Virus record (IMG/VR): IMGVR_UViG_3300020416_000042
Span: 1 to 28,874 of that record
Reading direction: 5' to 3' (one strand)
DNA: 28,874 bases
Source: a virus
Both the position numbers and the translations under genes were made by a program. The notes under the pieces were generated by a model. That model searched no databases, was not told where the DNA came from, and worked only from the letters and a program-made list of their open reading frames with translations. Positions 13,973 to 22,924 of this stretch are shown one piece after another; the stretch's first letter is position 1; the number at the start of each line of letters is the position of its first letter.

Positions 13973-14757
13973 GATATTGTTTCATCAGCTCCACTTATAG
14001 GATTACGTTTCTTCTGATCTGTAAAGTCCTCATCGACAATACCAAATCCAAAGTCATCATCAGCATCTGCTGTAACAGGATCTGGTTGAATTGTATAACG
14101 AACTTGTCTGGGTGCAGAAGTTGTATTTGTATCGGTATAGTAATCTGTAATAACTTTTTTGATAGTTTTTGTATCGGTAACAGGACCGTATAGGTAAGTT
14201 TTTACAGTAAACTGTAAAGTATAAATTATTGCTCTACGAGTTTGAAAATTATTTTCGTAGTCATCTTCATAATCAACACTAGTTAAAACAACAGGAACAT
14301 CCTTTGTTTCATCTACATCAGGAACTAACTTAACTGCTAGATTAAAATGTGGTTGAAAGAAAGGAAGAATCTGTTCAAGAATCTGCAAACCATCTTCTTG
14401 ATTTTTAGAAATGATTGCTAGTTCAAATGAGAGATTATAAGGAACAGGCATGTAGACGTTCTTATTCTCATCAACATCCTTAGCAAATCTAATTTTTTGA
14501 GTAGGTGATACTTTTCTAGAAGAATCGTATTGTATACCATTAATCTCAAAAGAGATTCTAGGTAAAGTAATTTGAACTCTCTTATTTGTAGGATCTGGTA
14601 CTTGATCTAAACGTGCTAAAAACTTTTGCTTAGGACCATAAGCAAGAGGAACTTTCTGTACCTCGGTTGAACGACGAAGTTCGATGTTGTTAAACAACGT
14701 ACCAAACGCTACAACAGTTCTTCTAAAAATTTCGTGATATGAATATGTGCCTAACAT
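13969..14757 (-). CDS. 15: gp15 tail terminator / sheath stabiliser
   Basis: This 262-residue protein compares with 272 for T4 gp15. It caps the finished tail and joins it to the neck. It starts MLGTYSYHEIFRRTVVAFGT and contains TEVQKVPLAYGPKQKFLARL, then ITLPRISFEINGIQYDSSRK, and YNLSFELAIISKNQEDGLQI, typical of the family. The start overlaps the gp14 stop (TGATG), and the stop overlaps the gp16 start, so gp14-gp15-gp16 are coupled. Confidence 0.95.
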   Translation of the reverse strand: MLGTYSYHEIFRRTVVAFGTLFNNIELRRSTEVQKVPLAYGPKQKFLARLDQVPDPTNKRVQITLPRISFEINGIQYDSSRKVSPTQKIRFAKDVDENKNVYMPVPYNLSFELAIISKNQEDGLQILEQILPFFQPHFNLAVKLVPDVDETKDVPVVLTSVDYEDDYENNFQTRRAIIYTLQFTVKTYLYGPVTDTKTIKKVITDYYTDTNTTSAPRQVRYTIQPDPVTADADDDFGFGIVDEDFTDQKKRNPISGADETIS

Positions 14758-15683
14758 CAGATTGTAGTATCAGTAGTGGAACCAACAGAACCAAAGGGAT
14801 TGCCTTCTGAGAAATCTATGATATCATCATCAGCAGTTTCAAAACCAAAGTTTTGATCAACACTGTCAGCAGTATTAACGTTATTTAGTGTATTATAAGA
14901 AGCAGATGTCCAAGCAGCACCAGAAGTTTGACCAGTTACAGTTTCTGGTATGGTAAAGATACCAGATCTATTGAAGACTTGTAGTTGTCTGTCGGTAGAA
15001 TTCCATGCTTTGACTTCAGCAGTTACATTAGATGTACCACCAGCAACTACCTCACCAACAGTAAAGTCTCCACTACCACCAGCAGCAAAGTTAACTGTAA
15101 TAGCATTAGCAAATGCTGCCTCAATACCATCAATCTCTGCAACTCCAGTGTCAAGTGCCTCGTCTGCATACTGGAAGAGTTCACACTGACATTCCCAAAC
15201 ATATCCTTTTCCTAGTTGATAGAATGGTCTCTCTGCCTCAACAAATTGTATTTCAAATAAATGTTTAGTAGCGGGAAACCAAATTAAATCTCCTTCATTA
15301 GGTCGACCCTCAACATTTAATACTGCGTTATCATCTACAGCAGATGTAAACTTTTCTCTAGAAAAAACAAAGGTAGTTTTATCTTCAATACGAACACCAA
15401 ACTTACTTAACAATTCTCCTTGTCCTTCCCACCCTTCTACATTATTGACGTACGCTCTAACTTGTAATGCTTGTGTAAATCTACTATTCTCAACCTCACC
15501 TAAAATAGTGTCTCTATTTACATAGGTTCTGGGTAGATAGAAGATGTCTTGACCGTAGATTTCAATACTCTCTACAATTAAATTTTCTATAAAGGTTTGT
15601 TCTTGAGATGAACCATTTGCTTTTAGAAGATTTGTATGATCTCTAAAAACAAAATCCGATGCTGGAGAATTAGTAAATGCCAT
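14757..15683 (-). CDS. 14: gp14 neck protein
   Basis: This 308-residue protein compares with 256 for T4 gp14. With gp13 it forms the neck that closes the filled head. Family sequence is seen in QTFIENLIVESIEIYGQDIF, YLPRTYVNRDTILGEVENSR and RVYA-type segment QVRAYVNNVEGWEGQGELLS, and in PFYQLGKGYVWECQCELFQY. The extra length is mostly a late insertion at residues ~190-265, FTVGEVVAGGTSNVTAEVKA followed by IPETVTGQTSGAAW. This resembles the repeats in the fibre and large structural proteins of this window. Confidence 0.94.
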   Translation of the reverse strand: MAFTNSPASDFVFRDHTNLLKANGSSQEQTFIENLIVESIEIYGQDIFYLPRTYVNRDTILGEVENSRFTQALQVRAYVNNVEGWEGQGELLSKFGVRIEDKTTFVFSREKFTSAVDDNAVLNVEGRPNEGDLIWFPATKHLFEIQFVEAERPFYQLGKGYVWECQCELFQYADEALDTGVAEIDGIEAAFANAITVNFAAGGSGDFTVGEVVAGGTSNVTAEVKAWNSTDRQLQVFNRSGIFTIPETVTGQTSGAAWTSASYNTLNNVNTADSVDQNFGFETADDDIIDFSEGNPFGSVGSTTDTTI

Positions 15684-15684
15684 G

Positions 15685-16491
15685 TTAACCTATTAAATCC
15701 AAAGGAGGAAGTTCGTATGTTTCACGAACTGTTGTTTCAAGATCTTTCTTGAATTGACTTGCATCTTCAAGGATCTGACGACCGTTAAGAGTTACACCAC
15801 CAAGCATTTGAATGCCATCATACTTACTTAAGTTACGACCCCACTGTTGTTGGAATAATGCTTCCACATAGTCCTTCAACCAGTTGTCATTATACATTGC
15901 TGTATATGTATCTGGGTCTTGACGCATCAAAGTTTCAACTAAAATATGATCACCCGCTTGTAATTCTTCCCAATCAAAATCAAGATATAATCTACCTTGA
16001 TGCTCGTTGAATCTAATTCTACGACTATTGTTATTATTAGTAACCCAATCTAAAGTCTCAAGATATTGAGAAGTCATGTAATAATGAAGGATTTGACCGT
16101 GGGTCATTGAGTAAATATCATTCAAGAAAATTTGATATTTAATATTGAAGATATTACCAGGAACAACACTAGAAGCACCAATCTGACTAAAGACCCTAGT
16201 AACACTCATCACACCAGGAGGAAGATCAACATATTCAGTTCCTTCATACCAAGCAGTAGAACCAATCTGAGCAGTTGCTTGTGCTGCAGTTTTGATTGCA
16301 TCAGTTACTTCAATGTTAATAAAAGATTTGTAACTACCATTGTAATGATACTCTTGGTAGTAATCAATTGCCTCTTCAATTAAATCATCAAGTTGTTCGG
16401 TAGCAACGTTGATATCGATTGTAGGAAATCCTAACCTACGAAGAGCATAATCTCTTAATTCGGTTTTGTTTGCGGGTCTAGTTGCTGACAT
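15685..16491 (-). CDS. 13: gp13 neck protein
   Basis: This 268-residue protein compares with 309 for T4 gp13. It starts MSATRPANKTELRDYALRRL and continues with DLIEEAIDYYQEYHYNGSYK, the helical N-terminus typical of cyanophage gp13. It also has NIKYQIFLNDIYSMTHGQIL and FDWEELQAGDHILVETLMRQ. The C-terminus ends RETYELPPLDLIG. It leads the neck cluster gp13-gp14-gp15 and starts six bases past the fibre gene's stop. Confidence 0.94.
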   Translation of the reverse strand: MSATRPANKTELRDYALRRLGFPTIDINVATEQLDDLIEEAIDYYQEYHYNGSYKSFINIEVTDAIKTAAQATAQIGSTAWYEGTEYVDLPPGVMSVTRVFSQIGASSVVPGNIFNIKYQIFLNDIYSMTHGQILHYYMTSQYLETLDWVTNNNNSRRIRFNEHQGRLYLDFDWEELQAGDHILVETLMRQDPDTYTAMYNDNWLKDYVEALFQQQWGRNLSKYDGIQMLGGVTLNGRQILEDASQFKKDLETTVRETYELPPLDLIG

Positions 16492-16497
16492 TTTTTA

Positions 16498-19400
16498 TCA
16501 AGAGAATGATTGAACGGTGAGAGTAGTAACATCATTTGCACTGACGACTTCTCCTTTTTTGAAGAATCCATCAACAGTGTCAACGGTGATCTGATTAGAA
16601 CCAAGGGCGGTGATAACACCTGTGGTGCCACTAGTAGCACCAGTAACAGTTGAACCAACCTCCATTGTAGTAACGTCAGTCAGTTGTAAAGTTGCGTTAG
16701 TAGCAACAGTGGAGATATCGACCGTACCACCAGCACCACCTGCCTGAACAATAGTAATTGTCTCACCAGCGACATATCCAGTTCCACCGTCATTGATAGT
16801 GACGTTGGTAATCGCACCGCCAGAGGCAGTGATATCAACAGTGAGAGATGCAGATCCAGAACCACCTGTTGTTGCAAGAGCAGTTCCAGTTGTATATCCA
16901 GTACCACCAGTTATACTTCCTAGATTTAAGGTTAATACCTTACCTGCATTAGGGTTGGTAATGGTCACAGTGTCATTTAGAGTGTAGGCAGATCCACCTG
17001 CGTTTACTGCAACAGCAGTGATAACACCACTAGCAACAGTTGTGTTTACAGTTAGAGAGGATCCAGTTCCTCCAGAAGTGGCAACACCATTTGCAGCAGT
17101 AAATCCACCGCCACCACCATTAGTGACAACCGCAACAACACCAGCACCAGGTGTGGGATCTCCAGAAAGAGCTAGTGTTAGAGTTGTAGAAGATGCCAAG
17201 TTGTTTAACATTGCACTGAGTTGTTCAAATGCATTGTCAAGTTTTTCTTGTACTCTTGCCTCTGTATAATATTGATTAGTTCCTTCAGCAAGATCAGATG
17301 TAGTCTTGCTAGAAAGATCAAGGTTAGCACCAGTTGCAGCAGCAACTTTTAAGTCTGCTCTACCATCAGCACGAGTGTTTGTAAAGTAAAGATTAGTGCT
17401 ACCTTCTGTTAATGCATCAGTGTCATGGTTTGCAATACTAGAAACAGTACCAGTTACATCACCAGTTACATCTCCTTGTACATTACCAGTTACATTTCCA
17501 GTTAGTGATGCTGTGATAACACCAGCAGCAAAGTTACCAGATCCGTCACGTAAAACTAAGTTGTTTGCTGCGTTTGTAGCAGAAGAAGCAACGTTAATTG
17601 TTGTATTACCAGAAACACCATCCGCATTAGTAAGAGTAATACCAGAGGATGCTGTTACCTCAAGTTCTCTTTGAGCGTATGTATTTGCAGCAGTTCTTAC
17701 AACATATCCTGTTCCACTCATTGCTGCTAAAGCAGTGATATCAGCATCAACAAATGTTGTAGTGATGCTTACATCTGCAGATCCATTAAAGGATACAGTT
17801 CCAGAAACAACACCAGCAACTGCAATATTTCTTGCAGTCTCAAGAGTTGTTGCTGTAGAGGCGTTACCAGTCAGAGCAGCAGTAATTGTTCCTGCAGCAA
17901 AGTTACCAGATGCATCACGGTTAACAACTGTAGATGCTGTATTAGAACTTGCAGTTGTCATGCTATCAAGCAAGTCAACGTTCAGATTGTTAACCTTAGT
18001 AGTTGAAGCAATAGAGAATGGAGCACCGCTTGATTTATTAGAAACAATTTGACCATCAACAGTTAAAGCACCGTCAATGTTAGCATCATTATCTACATCA
18101 AGTGCTGTACCAGCAGCAGTAAGATTTAAACTACCAGCACGAAGAGCACTATCTGTACCAGCAAGAACCTCCGAAGTATTAGTTGCACTTGTTAAGAATG
18201 CGAACTGGTTGGCGGATCTGTCGTATCCGAAGAAACCAATTTTCGCACTGCCGTCAAAATAACGGAACTCAATACCACGATCTTTACCGTCGTTAGACGC
18301 GGGTGCTGTGTCACCACCCACAGTAATAATAGGGTCATCGATAGTTGTGACCGTAGAATTGACAGTAGTTGTTGTTCCATTGACCGTTAAATTACCTGTG
18401 ACTATAAGATCAGATGAAGCGGTTACATCACCTGCAACATCTAATGTTCCTTGAATATCTGTGTTACCATTATCAGTATCAACAGTAAATTTATCTACAC
18501 CACCAGCAGTCTCAATAGTAAATGTTTTATTGTCTGCTTTGATATTTACATTATCATTACATACTAAAGCACCAGAAATATCAGCACTATTATTAAGATC
18601 TAATGCTCCACTAAGTTCTGTGCCACCATAAACTCTTATACCTTCACCAACAGCAAGATTTTTACCGATGGCAGCACCACCAGTCAATTGGAATGCACCG
18701 TCAGCAGCGTATGAACCAGTTAGAGTTTGCTGAGTGTTTCTAGTGATTGTAGTAACACCAGAAACACCTAGAGTGTCATTAATCTGAGTTGCATCACCAA
18801 TCGTTACTGTTCCAATTATGTTTGTGTTACCATTATCAGTATCGATACTAAACTTAGTTACACCAGAACCATTGTTTATATTAACTACTTCATTATTACT
18901 TTGAACGATTAGAGAATCATTGATAGTTGTTTGACCTTCAACAACCAGAGTACCATCAGTTGCTACGTTACCTGTGGAAGAGGCAACAGTAAACTTATCA
19001 GTTGTACCTGATCTAACTGCAAAGTTATTATCAACATCTACAGTTCCATTGAACTCGGAGTTGTTTGATACAGTTAGTGTGCCACCAAGAGTTGTGTTAC
19101 TATCTACGTTAAGTGTAGAATTTAATTCAGTGTGACCATCAGCAGTTAGTGTGCCTTCAATGTTAGTATTTCCTGTTACATTATCAACAAAAAACTTATC
19201 AGTAGTTCCATTTCTAACAGCAAAATCTGCGTCAACATCAACTACACCATTAACATTTAATGATCCTTGAATTAAGGTATTACCATTATCTGTGTCAACT
19301 GTAAACTTATCAGTACCAGAACCATTCTGAATCGCAAACTCTTCATTAGAAGCATTGATAATTACAGAATCTTGAATAGTTGTTTGACCTTCAACATTCA

Positions 19401-22065
19401 GTGTGCCTTCGATATCGGTATTACCAGATGCACCCAAGACAGAGAACTTAACTGTATCATTAGAGTTTCTCTTACCAACGAATAAACCTTCTCCAGATCC
19501 TGTGGCACCAACATGTAAGTTCTGGTTAACACCTGCACCACCAAAGACTCTTAAGTTAGAAGTATTAGAGTTTGAGAATGATGGGTTAAATGCAGAGAAA
19601 GAACCAGCTCTTAGTTTGAATCGAACAGATAGGTAGTTTCTTAAACCAAAGTTTTCAGTAGAGTCTTCTTGCTGGTTAAAGTCACCATTTAGGAAGATGT
19701 TACCATTGAATAATACATCTTTATCAAAGTATCCACCACCATCTACTCTTAATGCACCATAGTCATTATTCTGAATTGAGTGAGGAGCACCAGATACAAT
19801 ATCAGGATTGTCTGTAGACTCAAGATGAACTAGAGATGATACGTTTAAGTTTGAATTTAAATCAGTATTTCCTGTGACTGTTACAACACCACCAAATTCT
19901 GCATTACCTGTTGTTGTATGAATTTCACTCTTAACAGTTCCTGATCCATTTTTAAATTGTAATGACTTGGAAGCACCATGCAATTCCATGGTGTCATCAA
20001 AACGAGATGTGCCATGAATGCGAAGGTTAGTATCTACATCTACACTACCACCAATATTAACATCATCTCCAATACCAGCACCACCAGCAACTACTAAATC
20101 TCCAGTAGTATTAGATGTTGAGTTTGTATTTGTTGTAAGTTTTAAATTTCCAGCGATGATCCCTGCATCTGTTCCAGAGAATACCTCTGCGGTATTTGTG
20201 GCATTGAAGAGGAATGTAAACGCTCCTGTATGCCCTCCAAGATCTGCGGCCGAATCATCATAACCAAAGAATCCAACTCTTGCCTGAGAGTCAAAGTATC
20301 TGAATTCAACTCCTCTATCCTTACCGTCATCTGATGCTGGAGCAGTATCACCACCAAGAGTGATAATAGGATCATCCAACGTAGTAACGGTTGAATTAAC
20401 TGTCGTAGTAGTTCCATCAACTTGTAGGTTACCTCTTATAGTTACTAGACCTGTGACATCTCTATCGTCATTAGGGTCAATTAAAATATCTCCAACAGCA
20501 CCAATGTGATCTGCTTGGAATCTCATTGTTTCTACATGAACTTTACCAGCAGCATCAGTAGCATTAATCTGAACAGTATCTTCTGCCTGAATAATTACAT
20601 TACTTGCACCAGAACCACTATTGGTAGCAGCAATTGATAGATTTCTAGCACTACCACTGTTTTGAGATATACCAATAGTTAAGTTTCCATCACCTGTTTT
20701 GTTTATTAATTGATCGGTTGCTCCATCAAATGTTACATCAGGGTCACTGATTAATGTTTTTACATTAATATCAACTTCTCCAGCACCACCATCACCAGTA
20801 TTATTAGCACCGAAGAGAAGATTGCCTGAAGTATCATTTACCTTAACGTAATTTAATTTATTGAATCCTCTATATCCTGTAGTTGCGGTAAGTTCTTGAT
20901 CTAAATCAAAATGTTCTACTGCGTTACCGTCAGCAAAGGATACTCTACTATTTTGTAACTGTGGATTATCAACACCTGCTGTAGCAATAGTAACGTGACC
21001 ACCAGCAGTAACATCAAAATCTTCCTGTGCAAATGATGCGAGACCTTTTTGTTCTGTGCTTTCAGCACCAAGGAATCTCCATCCACCTGCATCACCAGAA
21101 CCATGAGTAGGTGCTCCTCCGCCTGCACTTACATCTTCGAATGCTTGATATACCTTACTTGCATTTTTAATAATAGCATATCTGCTATATGCTGTTGCGT
21201 TATCATAATCAGGTGCAGTTGTGCCTTCTGCTGCTGTGGCGATTGGTACAGTTTCTGCACTTGTTAAACGACCGTAATCATCAACAGTAAATTTTGTAGC
21301 GTTAACTGTTTCTGATCCTACTACGGATGTTAGAGATTCTGTGTTGTAATTACCAGCAGTAACAGCAGTTGTAATAAGATCAATGGTGGGGTTTCCATTA
21401 ATACCGCCACCATCATTGATTGAAATTCTTGTTGCTGTACCAGTAATCGTACGAGTTACCATAGTATTACTGGTGCTTCTACTGATCAAACCAGTAGTGG
21501 TAAGACCTGCAATAGCAACTAGGTCTAAATCATATGGTTGAGCACCAGTTCCTTCAATGTTGGTATCTAAACCATATCCAGCAAGAGTTGTTGGGTTGGA
21601 AGCATTCTTAACTCTACCTTTCGCATCTACTACAACTTTAGTATATGTTCCCTCAGATGAAGCAGTGTTGTCGTGGTGAGGTAATGTAGAAAGTAAATCT
21701 AGAGTTGAAGTAATAGTAATGTTTTGTGATCCATCAAAAATTTGTGATCCTTCAACATCACCTGCCAATTGAATTTGTCTAGAGGAAGCAAGTCTAGAAG
21801 CTGTTGCCGAGTTACCAATAAGGGTTGCAGTAATTGTACCTGCAGAAAAATTACCATCAGCATCCCTTTGTACAAGAGTATTTGCTGTATTAGATACTGA
21901 TTCAATAGGACGCTCATATCTAAGAGTGTTCCATGATGTTACACCATCACCAATTTTGATACGACCAGTATCAAGTTCAACCCCAAACTCACCTTGAGCG
22001 AGAATAGGATTTGAGTTTTGCCATTCTTGGGCACCACCTCTTCTTAATTGAATTCTATTTGCCAT
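16498..22065 (-). CDS. Giant tail-fibre-like protein with repeats, 1855 residues
   Basis: The N-terminus (RIQLRRGGAQEWQNSNPILA, then GEFGVELDTGRIKIGDG) matches the Mtd N-terminal / hyaluronidase-like domain found on phage fibres. Next come fibre repeats of the form DGNFSAGTITATLIGNSATA (again at ~17.9 and 17.5 kb). A central array carries DTDNGNT-type units. Two near copies of a larger module are TVTTLDDPIITLGGDTAPAS and TVTTIDDPIITVGGDTAPAS, about 2 kb apart. The C-terminal ~220 residues are Gly/Thr-rich beta repeats (GTGYVAGETITIVQAGGAGG). The protein probably binds host surface structures. A CATAAATA box precedes the start. No chaperone-type intramolecular protease was recognised. Confidence 0.85.
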   Translation of the reverse strand: MANRIQLRRGGAQEWQNSNPILAQGEFGVELDTGRIKIGDGVTSWNTLRYERPIESVSNTANTLVQRDADGNFSAGTITATLIGNSATASRLASSRQIQLAGDVEGSQIFDGSQNITITSTLDLLSTLPHHDNTASSEGTYTKVVVDAKGRVKNASNPTTLAGYGLDTNIEGTGAQPYDLDLVAIAGLTTTGLISRSTSNTMVTRTITGTATRISINDGGGINGNPTIDLITTAVTAGNYNTESLTSVVGSETVNATKFTVDDYGRLTSAETVPIATAAEGTTAPDYDNATAYSRYAIIKNASKVYQAFEDVSAGGGAPTHGSGDAGGWRFLGAESTEQKGLASFAQEDFDVTAGGHVTIATAGVDNPQLQNSRVSFADGNAVEHFDLDQELTATTGYRGFNKLNYVKVNDTSGNLLFGANNTGDGGAGEVDINVKTLISDPDVTFDGATDQLINKTGDGNLTIGISQNSGSARNLSIAATNSGSGASNVIIQAEDTVQINATDAAGKVHVETMRFQADHIGAVGDILIDPNDDRDVTGLVTIRGNLQVDGTTTTVNSTVTTLDDPIITLGGDTAPASDDGKDRGVEFRYFDSQARVGFFGYDDSAADLGGHTGAFTFLFNATNTAEVFSGTDAGIIAGNLKLTTNTNSTSNTTGDLVVAGGAGIGDDVNIGGSVDVDTNLRIHGTSRFDDTMELHGASKSLQFKNGSGTVKSEIHTTTGNAEFGGVVTVTGNTDLNSNLNVSSLVHLESTDNPDIVSGAPHSIQNNDYGALRVDGGGYFDKDVLFNGNIFLNGDFNQQEDSTENFGLRNYLSVRFKLRAGSFSAFNPSFSNSNTSNLRVFGGAGVNQNLHVGATGSGEGLFVGKRNSNDTVKFSVLGASGNTDIEGTLNVEGQTTIQDSVIINASNEEFAIQNGSGTDKFTVDTDNGNTLIQGSLNVNGVVDVDADFAVRNGTTDKFFVDNVTGNTNIEGTLTADGHTELNSTLNVDSNTTLGGTLTVSNNSEFNGTVDVDNNFAVRSGTTDKFTVASSTGNVATDGTLVVEGQTTINDSLIVQSNNEVVNINNGSGVTKFSIDTDNGNTNIIGTVTIGDATQINDTLGVSGVTTITRNTQQTLTGSYAADGAFQLTGGAAIGKNLAVGEGIRVYGGTELSGALDLNNSADISGALVCNDNVNIKADNKTFTIETAGGVDKFTVDTDNGNTDIQGTLDVAGDVTASSDLIVTGNLTVNGTTTTVNSTVTTIDDPIITVGGDTAPASNDGKDRGIEFRYFDGSAKIGFFGYDRSANQFAFLTSATNTSEVLAGTDSALRAGSLNLTAAGTALDVDNDANIDGALTVDGQIVSNKSSGAPFSIASTTKVNNLNVDLLDSMTTASSNTASTVVNRDASGNFAAGTITAALTGNASTATTLETARNIAVAGVVSGTVSFNGSADVSITTTFVDADITALAAMSGTGYVVRTAANTYAQRELEVTASSGITLTNADGVSGNTTINVASSATNAANNLVLRDGSGNFAAGVITASLTGNVTGNVQGDVTGDVTGTVSSIANHDTDALTEGSTNLYFTNTRADGRADLKVAAATGANLDLSSKTTSDLAEGTNQYYTEARVQEKLDNAFEQLSAMLNNLASSTTLTLALSGDPTPGAGVVAVVTNGGGGGFTAANGVATSGGTGSSLTVNTTVASGVITAVAVNAGGSAYTLNDTVTITNPNAGKVLTLNLGSITGGTGYTTGTALATTGGSGSASLTVDITASGGAITNVTINDGGTGYVAGETITIVQAGGAGGTVDISTVATNATLQLTDVTTMEVGSTVTGATSGTTGVITALGSNQITVDTVDGFFKKGEVVSANDVTTLTVQSFS
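18222..18375 (-). repeat. Fibre internal duplication, copy B
   Basis: This segment encodes NSTVTTIDDPIITVGGDTAP, ASNDGKDRGIEFRYFDGSAK and IGFFGYDRSA. It closely matches copy A at about 20236-20410, about 2 kb upstream in the same gene. Copy A has an extra ADLGGHTG stretch before its FLFNATNTAEV. The copies differ by many synonymous and a few conservative changes, so the duplication is old or under selection. Confidence 0.8.
18430..19480 (-). repeat. Array of degenerate fibre repeats (DTDNGNT type)
   Basis: At least six units share the pattern K-F-x-V/I-D-x-x-x-G-N-T-x-I-x-G-T-L-x-V-x-G. Examples are KFTVDTDNGNTDIQGTLDV, KFSIDTDNGNTNIIGTVTI, KFFVDNVTGNTNIEGTLTAD and KFSVLGASGNTDIEGTLNVE. Two units keep 20 identical bases (+ strand 18461-18480 and 18824-18843). 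Such units usually form stacked beta structure in fibre shafts. Confidence 0.75.
20236..20410 (-). repeat. Fibre internal duplication, copy A
   Basis: This segment encodes NSTVTTLDDPIITLGGDTAP, ASDDGKDRGVEFRYFDSQAR and VGFFGYDDSAADLGGHTG. It pairs with copy B at about 18222-18375. Confidence 0.8.
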
Positions 22066-22102
22066 TTTATTAGGACAACTCTATGAGAACATGCTTCCAA
22101 GT

Positions 22103-22110
22103 TATTTATG
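22103..22110 (-). promoter_or_regulatory. Late promoter box before the fibre gene
   Basis: The minus strand reads CATAAATA, a NATAAATA match, 37 bases before the fibre ATG and only five bases after the T-run of the upstream terminator. This makes the fibre gene a separate late unit. Confidence 0.68.
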
Positions 22111-22115
22111 TCAGT

Positions 22116-22138
22116 AAAAAGGGGGCATTACTGCCCCC
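22116..22138 (-). terminator. Intrinsic terminator after the 78-aa gene
   Basis: On the minus strand GGGGGCA and TGCCCCC form a perfect 7-bp GC-rich stem with a 4-base loop, followed at once by TTTTT. It ends the unit made of the giant structural gene and the three small genes. Confidence 0.9.
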
Positions 22139-22145
22139 ATATTCA

Positions 22146-22382
22146 TTATGCAGTTTCAAGGTTATCTACAACCTCTTCATCTGGAGGTGCAGACTCCTCT
22201 TTGTTGTAATACTCTAATGCTTCGATAGCACCTTGGAGTTTTAGAGCAACAACTTCATTACCTTTAATTTTTTCAGATAATTGTTTATTTTCCTCGATAA
22301 CCGCATTGAAACGCTCTCTAAATTGTCGGAGCATTTCTGGTTGTGTCACCTGTTCTACAGGTGCATTCGCATCATCTGTCAT
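22146..22382 (-). CDS. 78-residue coiled-coil protein
   Basis: The central part is a long helix with heptads: EMLRQFRERFNAVIEENKQL, then SEKIKGNEVVALKLQGAIEA. The tail is acidic (SAPPDEEVVDNLETA). It overlaps the 81-aa gene by 11 bases and is followed by the terminator. It may be a fibre or tail assembly helper by position before the fibre gene. I do not recognise a characterised family. Confidence 0.72.
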   Translation of the reverse strand: MTDDANAPVEQVTQPEMLRQFRERFNAVIEENKQLSEKIKGNEVVALKLQGAIEALEYYNKEESAPPDEEVVDNLETA

Positions 22383-22617
22383 TTTTATCTTGGACTAACG
22401 TTAGTAAAAGTGATTTAATTTCACTCATTTCTGATTTTAACTCAGAAACCTCATTTTGTAAAGCTTGTTTATCACGTGCTTCTTTTTGCCTCTTATTGTA
22501 AGATGCCATATATTTATCATATTCATCAGCACTGCTTTTTATGATAGCATTGGAATAAGGATCTCTATAAAGACCCTCCTTTCCTTCAACAGGAATTAAT
22601 CCTTCAAGTTCATCCAT
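22372..22617 (-). CDS. 81-residue protein with C-terminal coiled coil
   Basis: The N-terminus, MDELEGLIPVEGKEGLYRDP, is followed by YSNAIIKSSADEYDKYMASY. The second half is a coiled coil (ALQNEVSELKSEMSEIKSLL). I recall this N-terminal type in T4-like marine phages at the same place, but the function is unknown. It overlaps both neighbours (8 and 11 bases), so translation is coupled. Confidence 0.75.
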   Translation of the reverse strand: MDELEGLIPVEGKEGLYRDPYSNAIIKSSADEYDKYMASYNKRQKEARDKQALQNEVSELKSEMSEIKSLLLTLVQDKNDR

Positions 22618-22924
22618 GAATATTCTCCGATCCTCCTACAGCAAAAGGGTTGTATTTTGCCCTTGCCATTCTATACATTTTTTCATGCATAGTTACTATC
22701 TCTTCAGCACCCTTCTCAAAGTCAGGTGTTGATTCGTGACGTGAAGCATAAGCATCTGCTATTTCTTCTTCAGGTCTGGGGTTTTCATAACCTAGTTCTT
22801 TTCTCATGTCATCATGGAGTCTTTCTGTAGGAGTTTTATCTGTTGCCACTGGCCAAGAGTCATAAGGGTGTGCTTTTTCATCATCAAACCAATCATCCAA
22901 AGGTAGTCTGTGTAAAGGTGCCAT
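22610..22924 (-). CDS. 104-residue acidic/aromatic protein of unknown function
   Basis: It starts MAPLHRLPLDDWFDDEKAHP and continues YDSWPVATDKTPTERLHDDM. The second half is helical (GAEEIVTMHEKMYRMARAKY) and ends with a short Gly/Asn tail. Its ATG overlaps the giant gene's stop (TAATG), so it is probably translated by reinitiation. The position suggests a virion or assembly accessory. Confidence 0.72.
   Translation of the reverse strand: MAPLHRLPLDDWFDDEKAHPYDSWPVATDKTPTERLHDDMRKELGYENPRPEEEIADAYASRHESTPDFEKGAEEIVTMHEKMYRMARAKYNPFAVGGSENIHG

Noticed and set aside
18430-19480. CRISPR-like direct repeats.
   Set aside because: The repeats are in frame, degenerate and part of one long coding region, with no uniform spacer length. 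They are fibre protein repeats.
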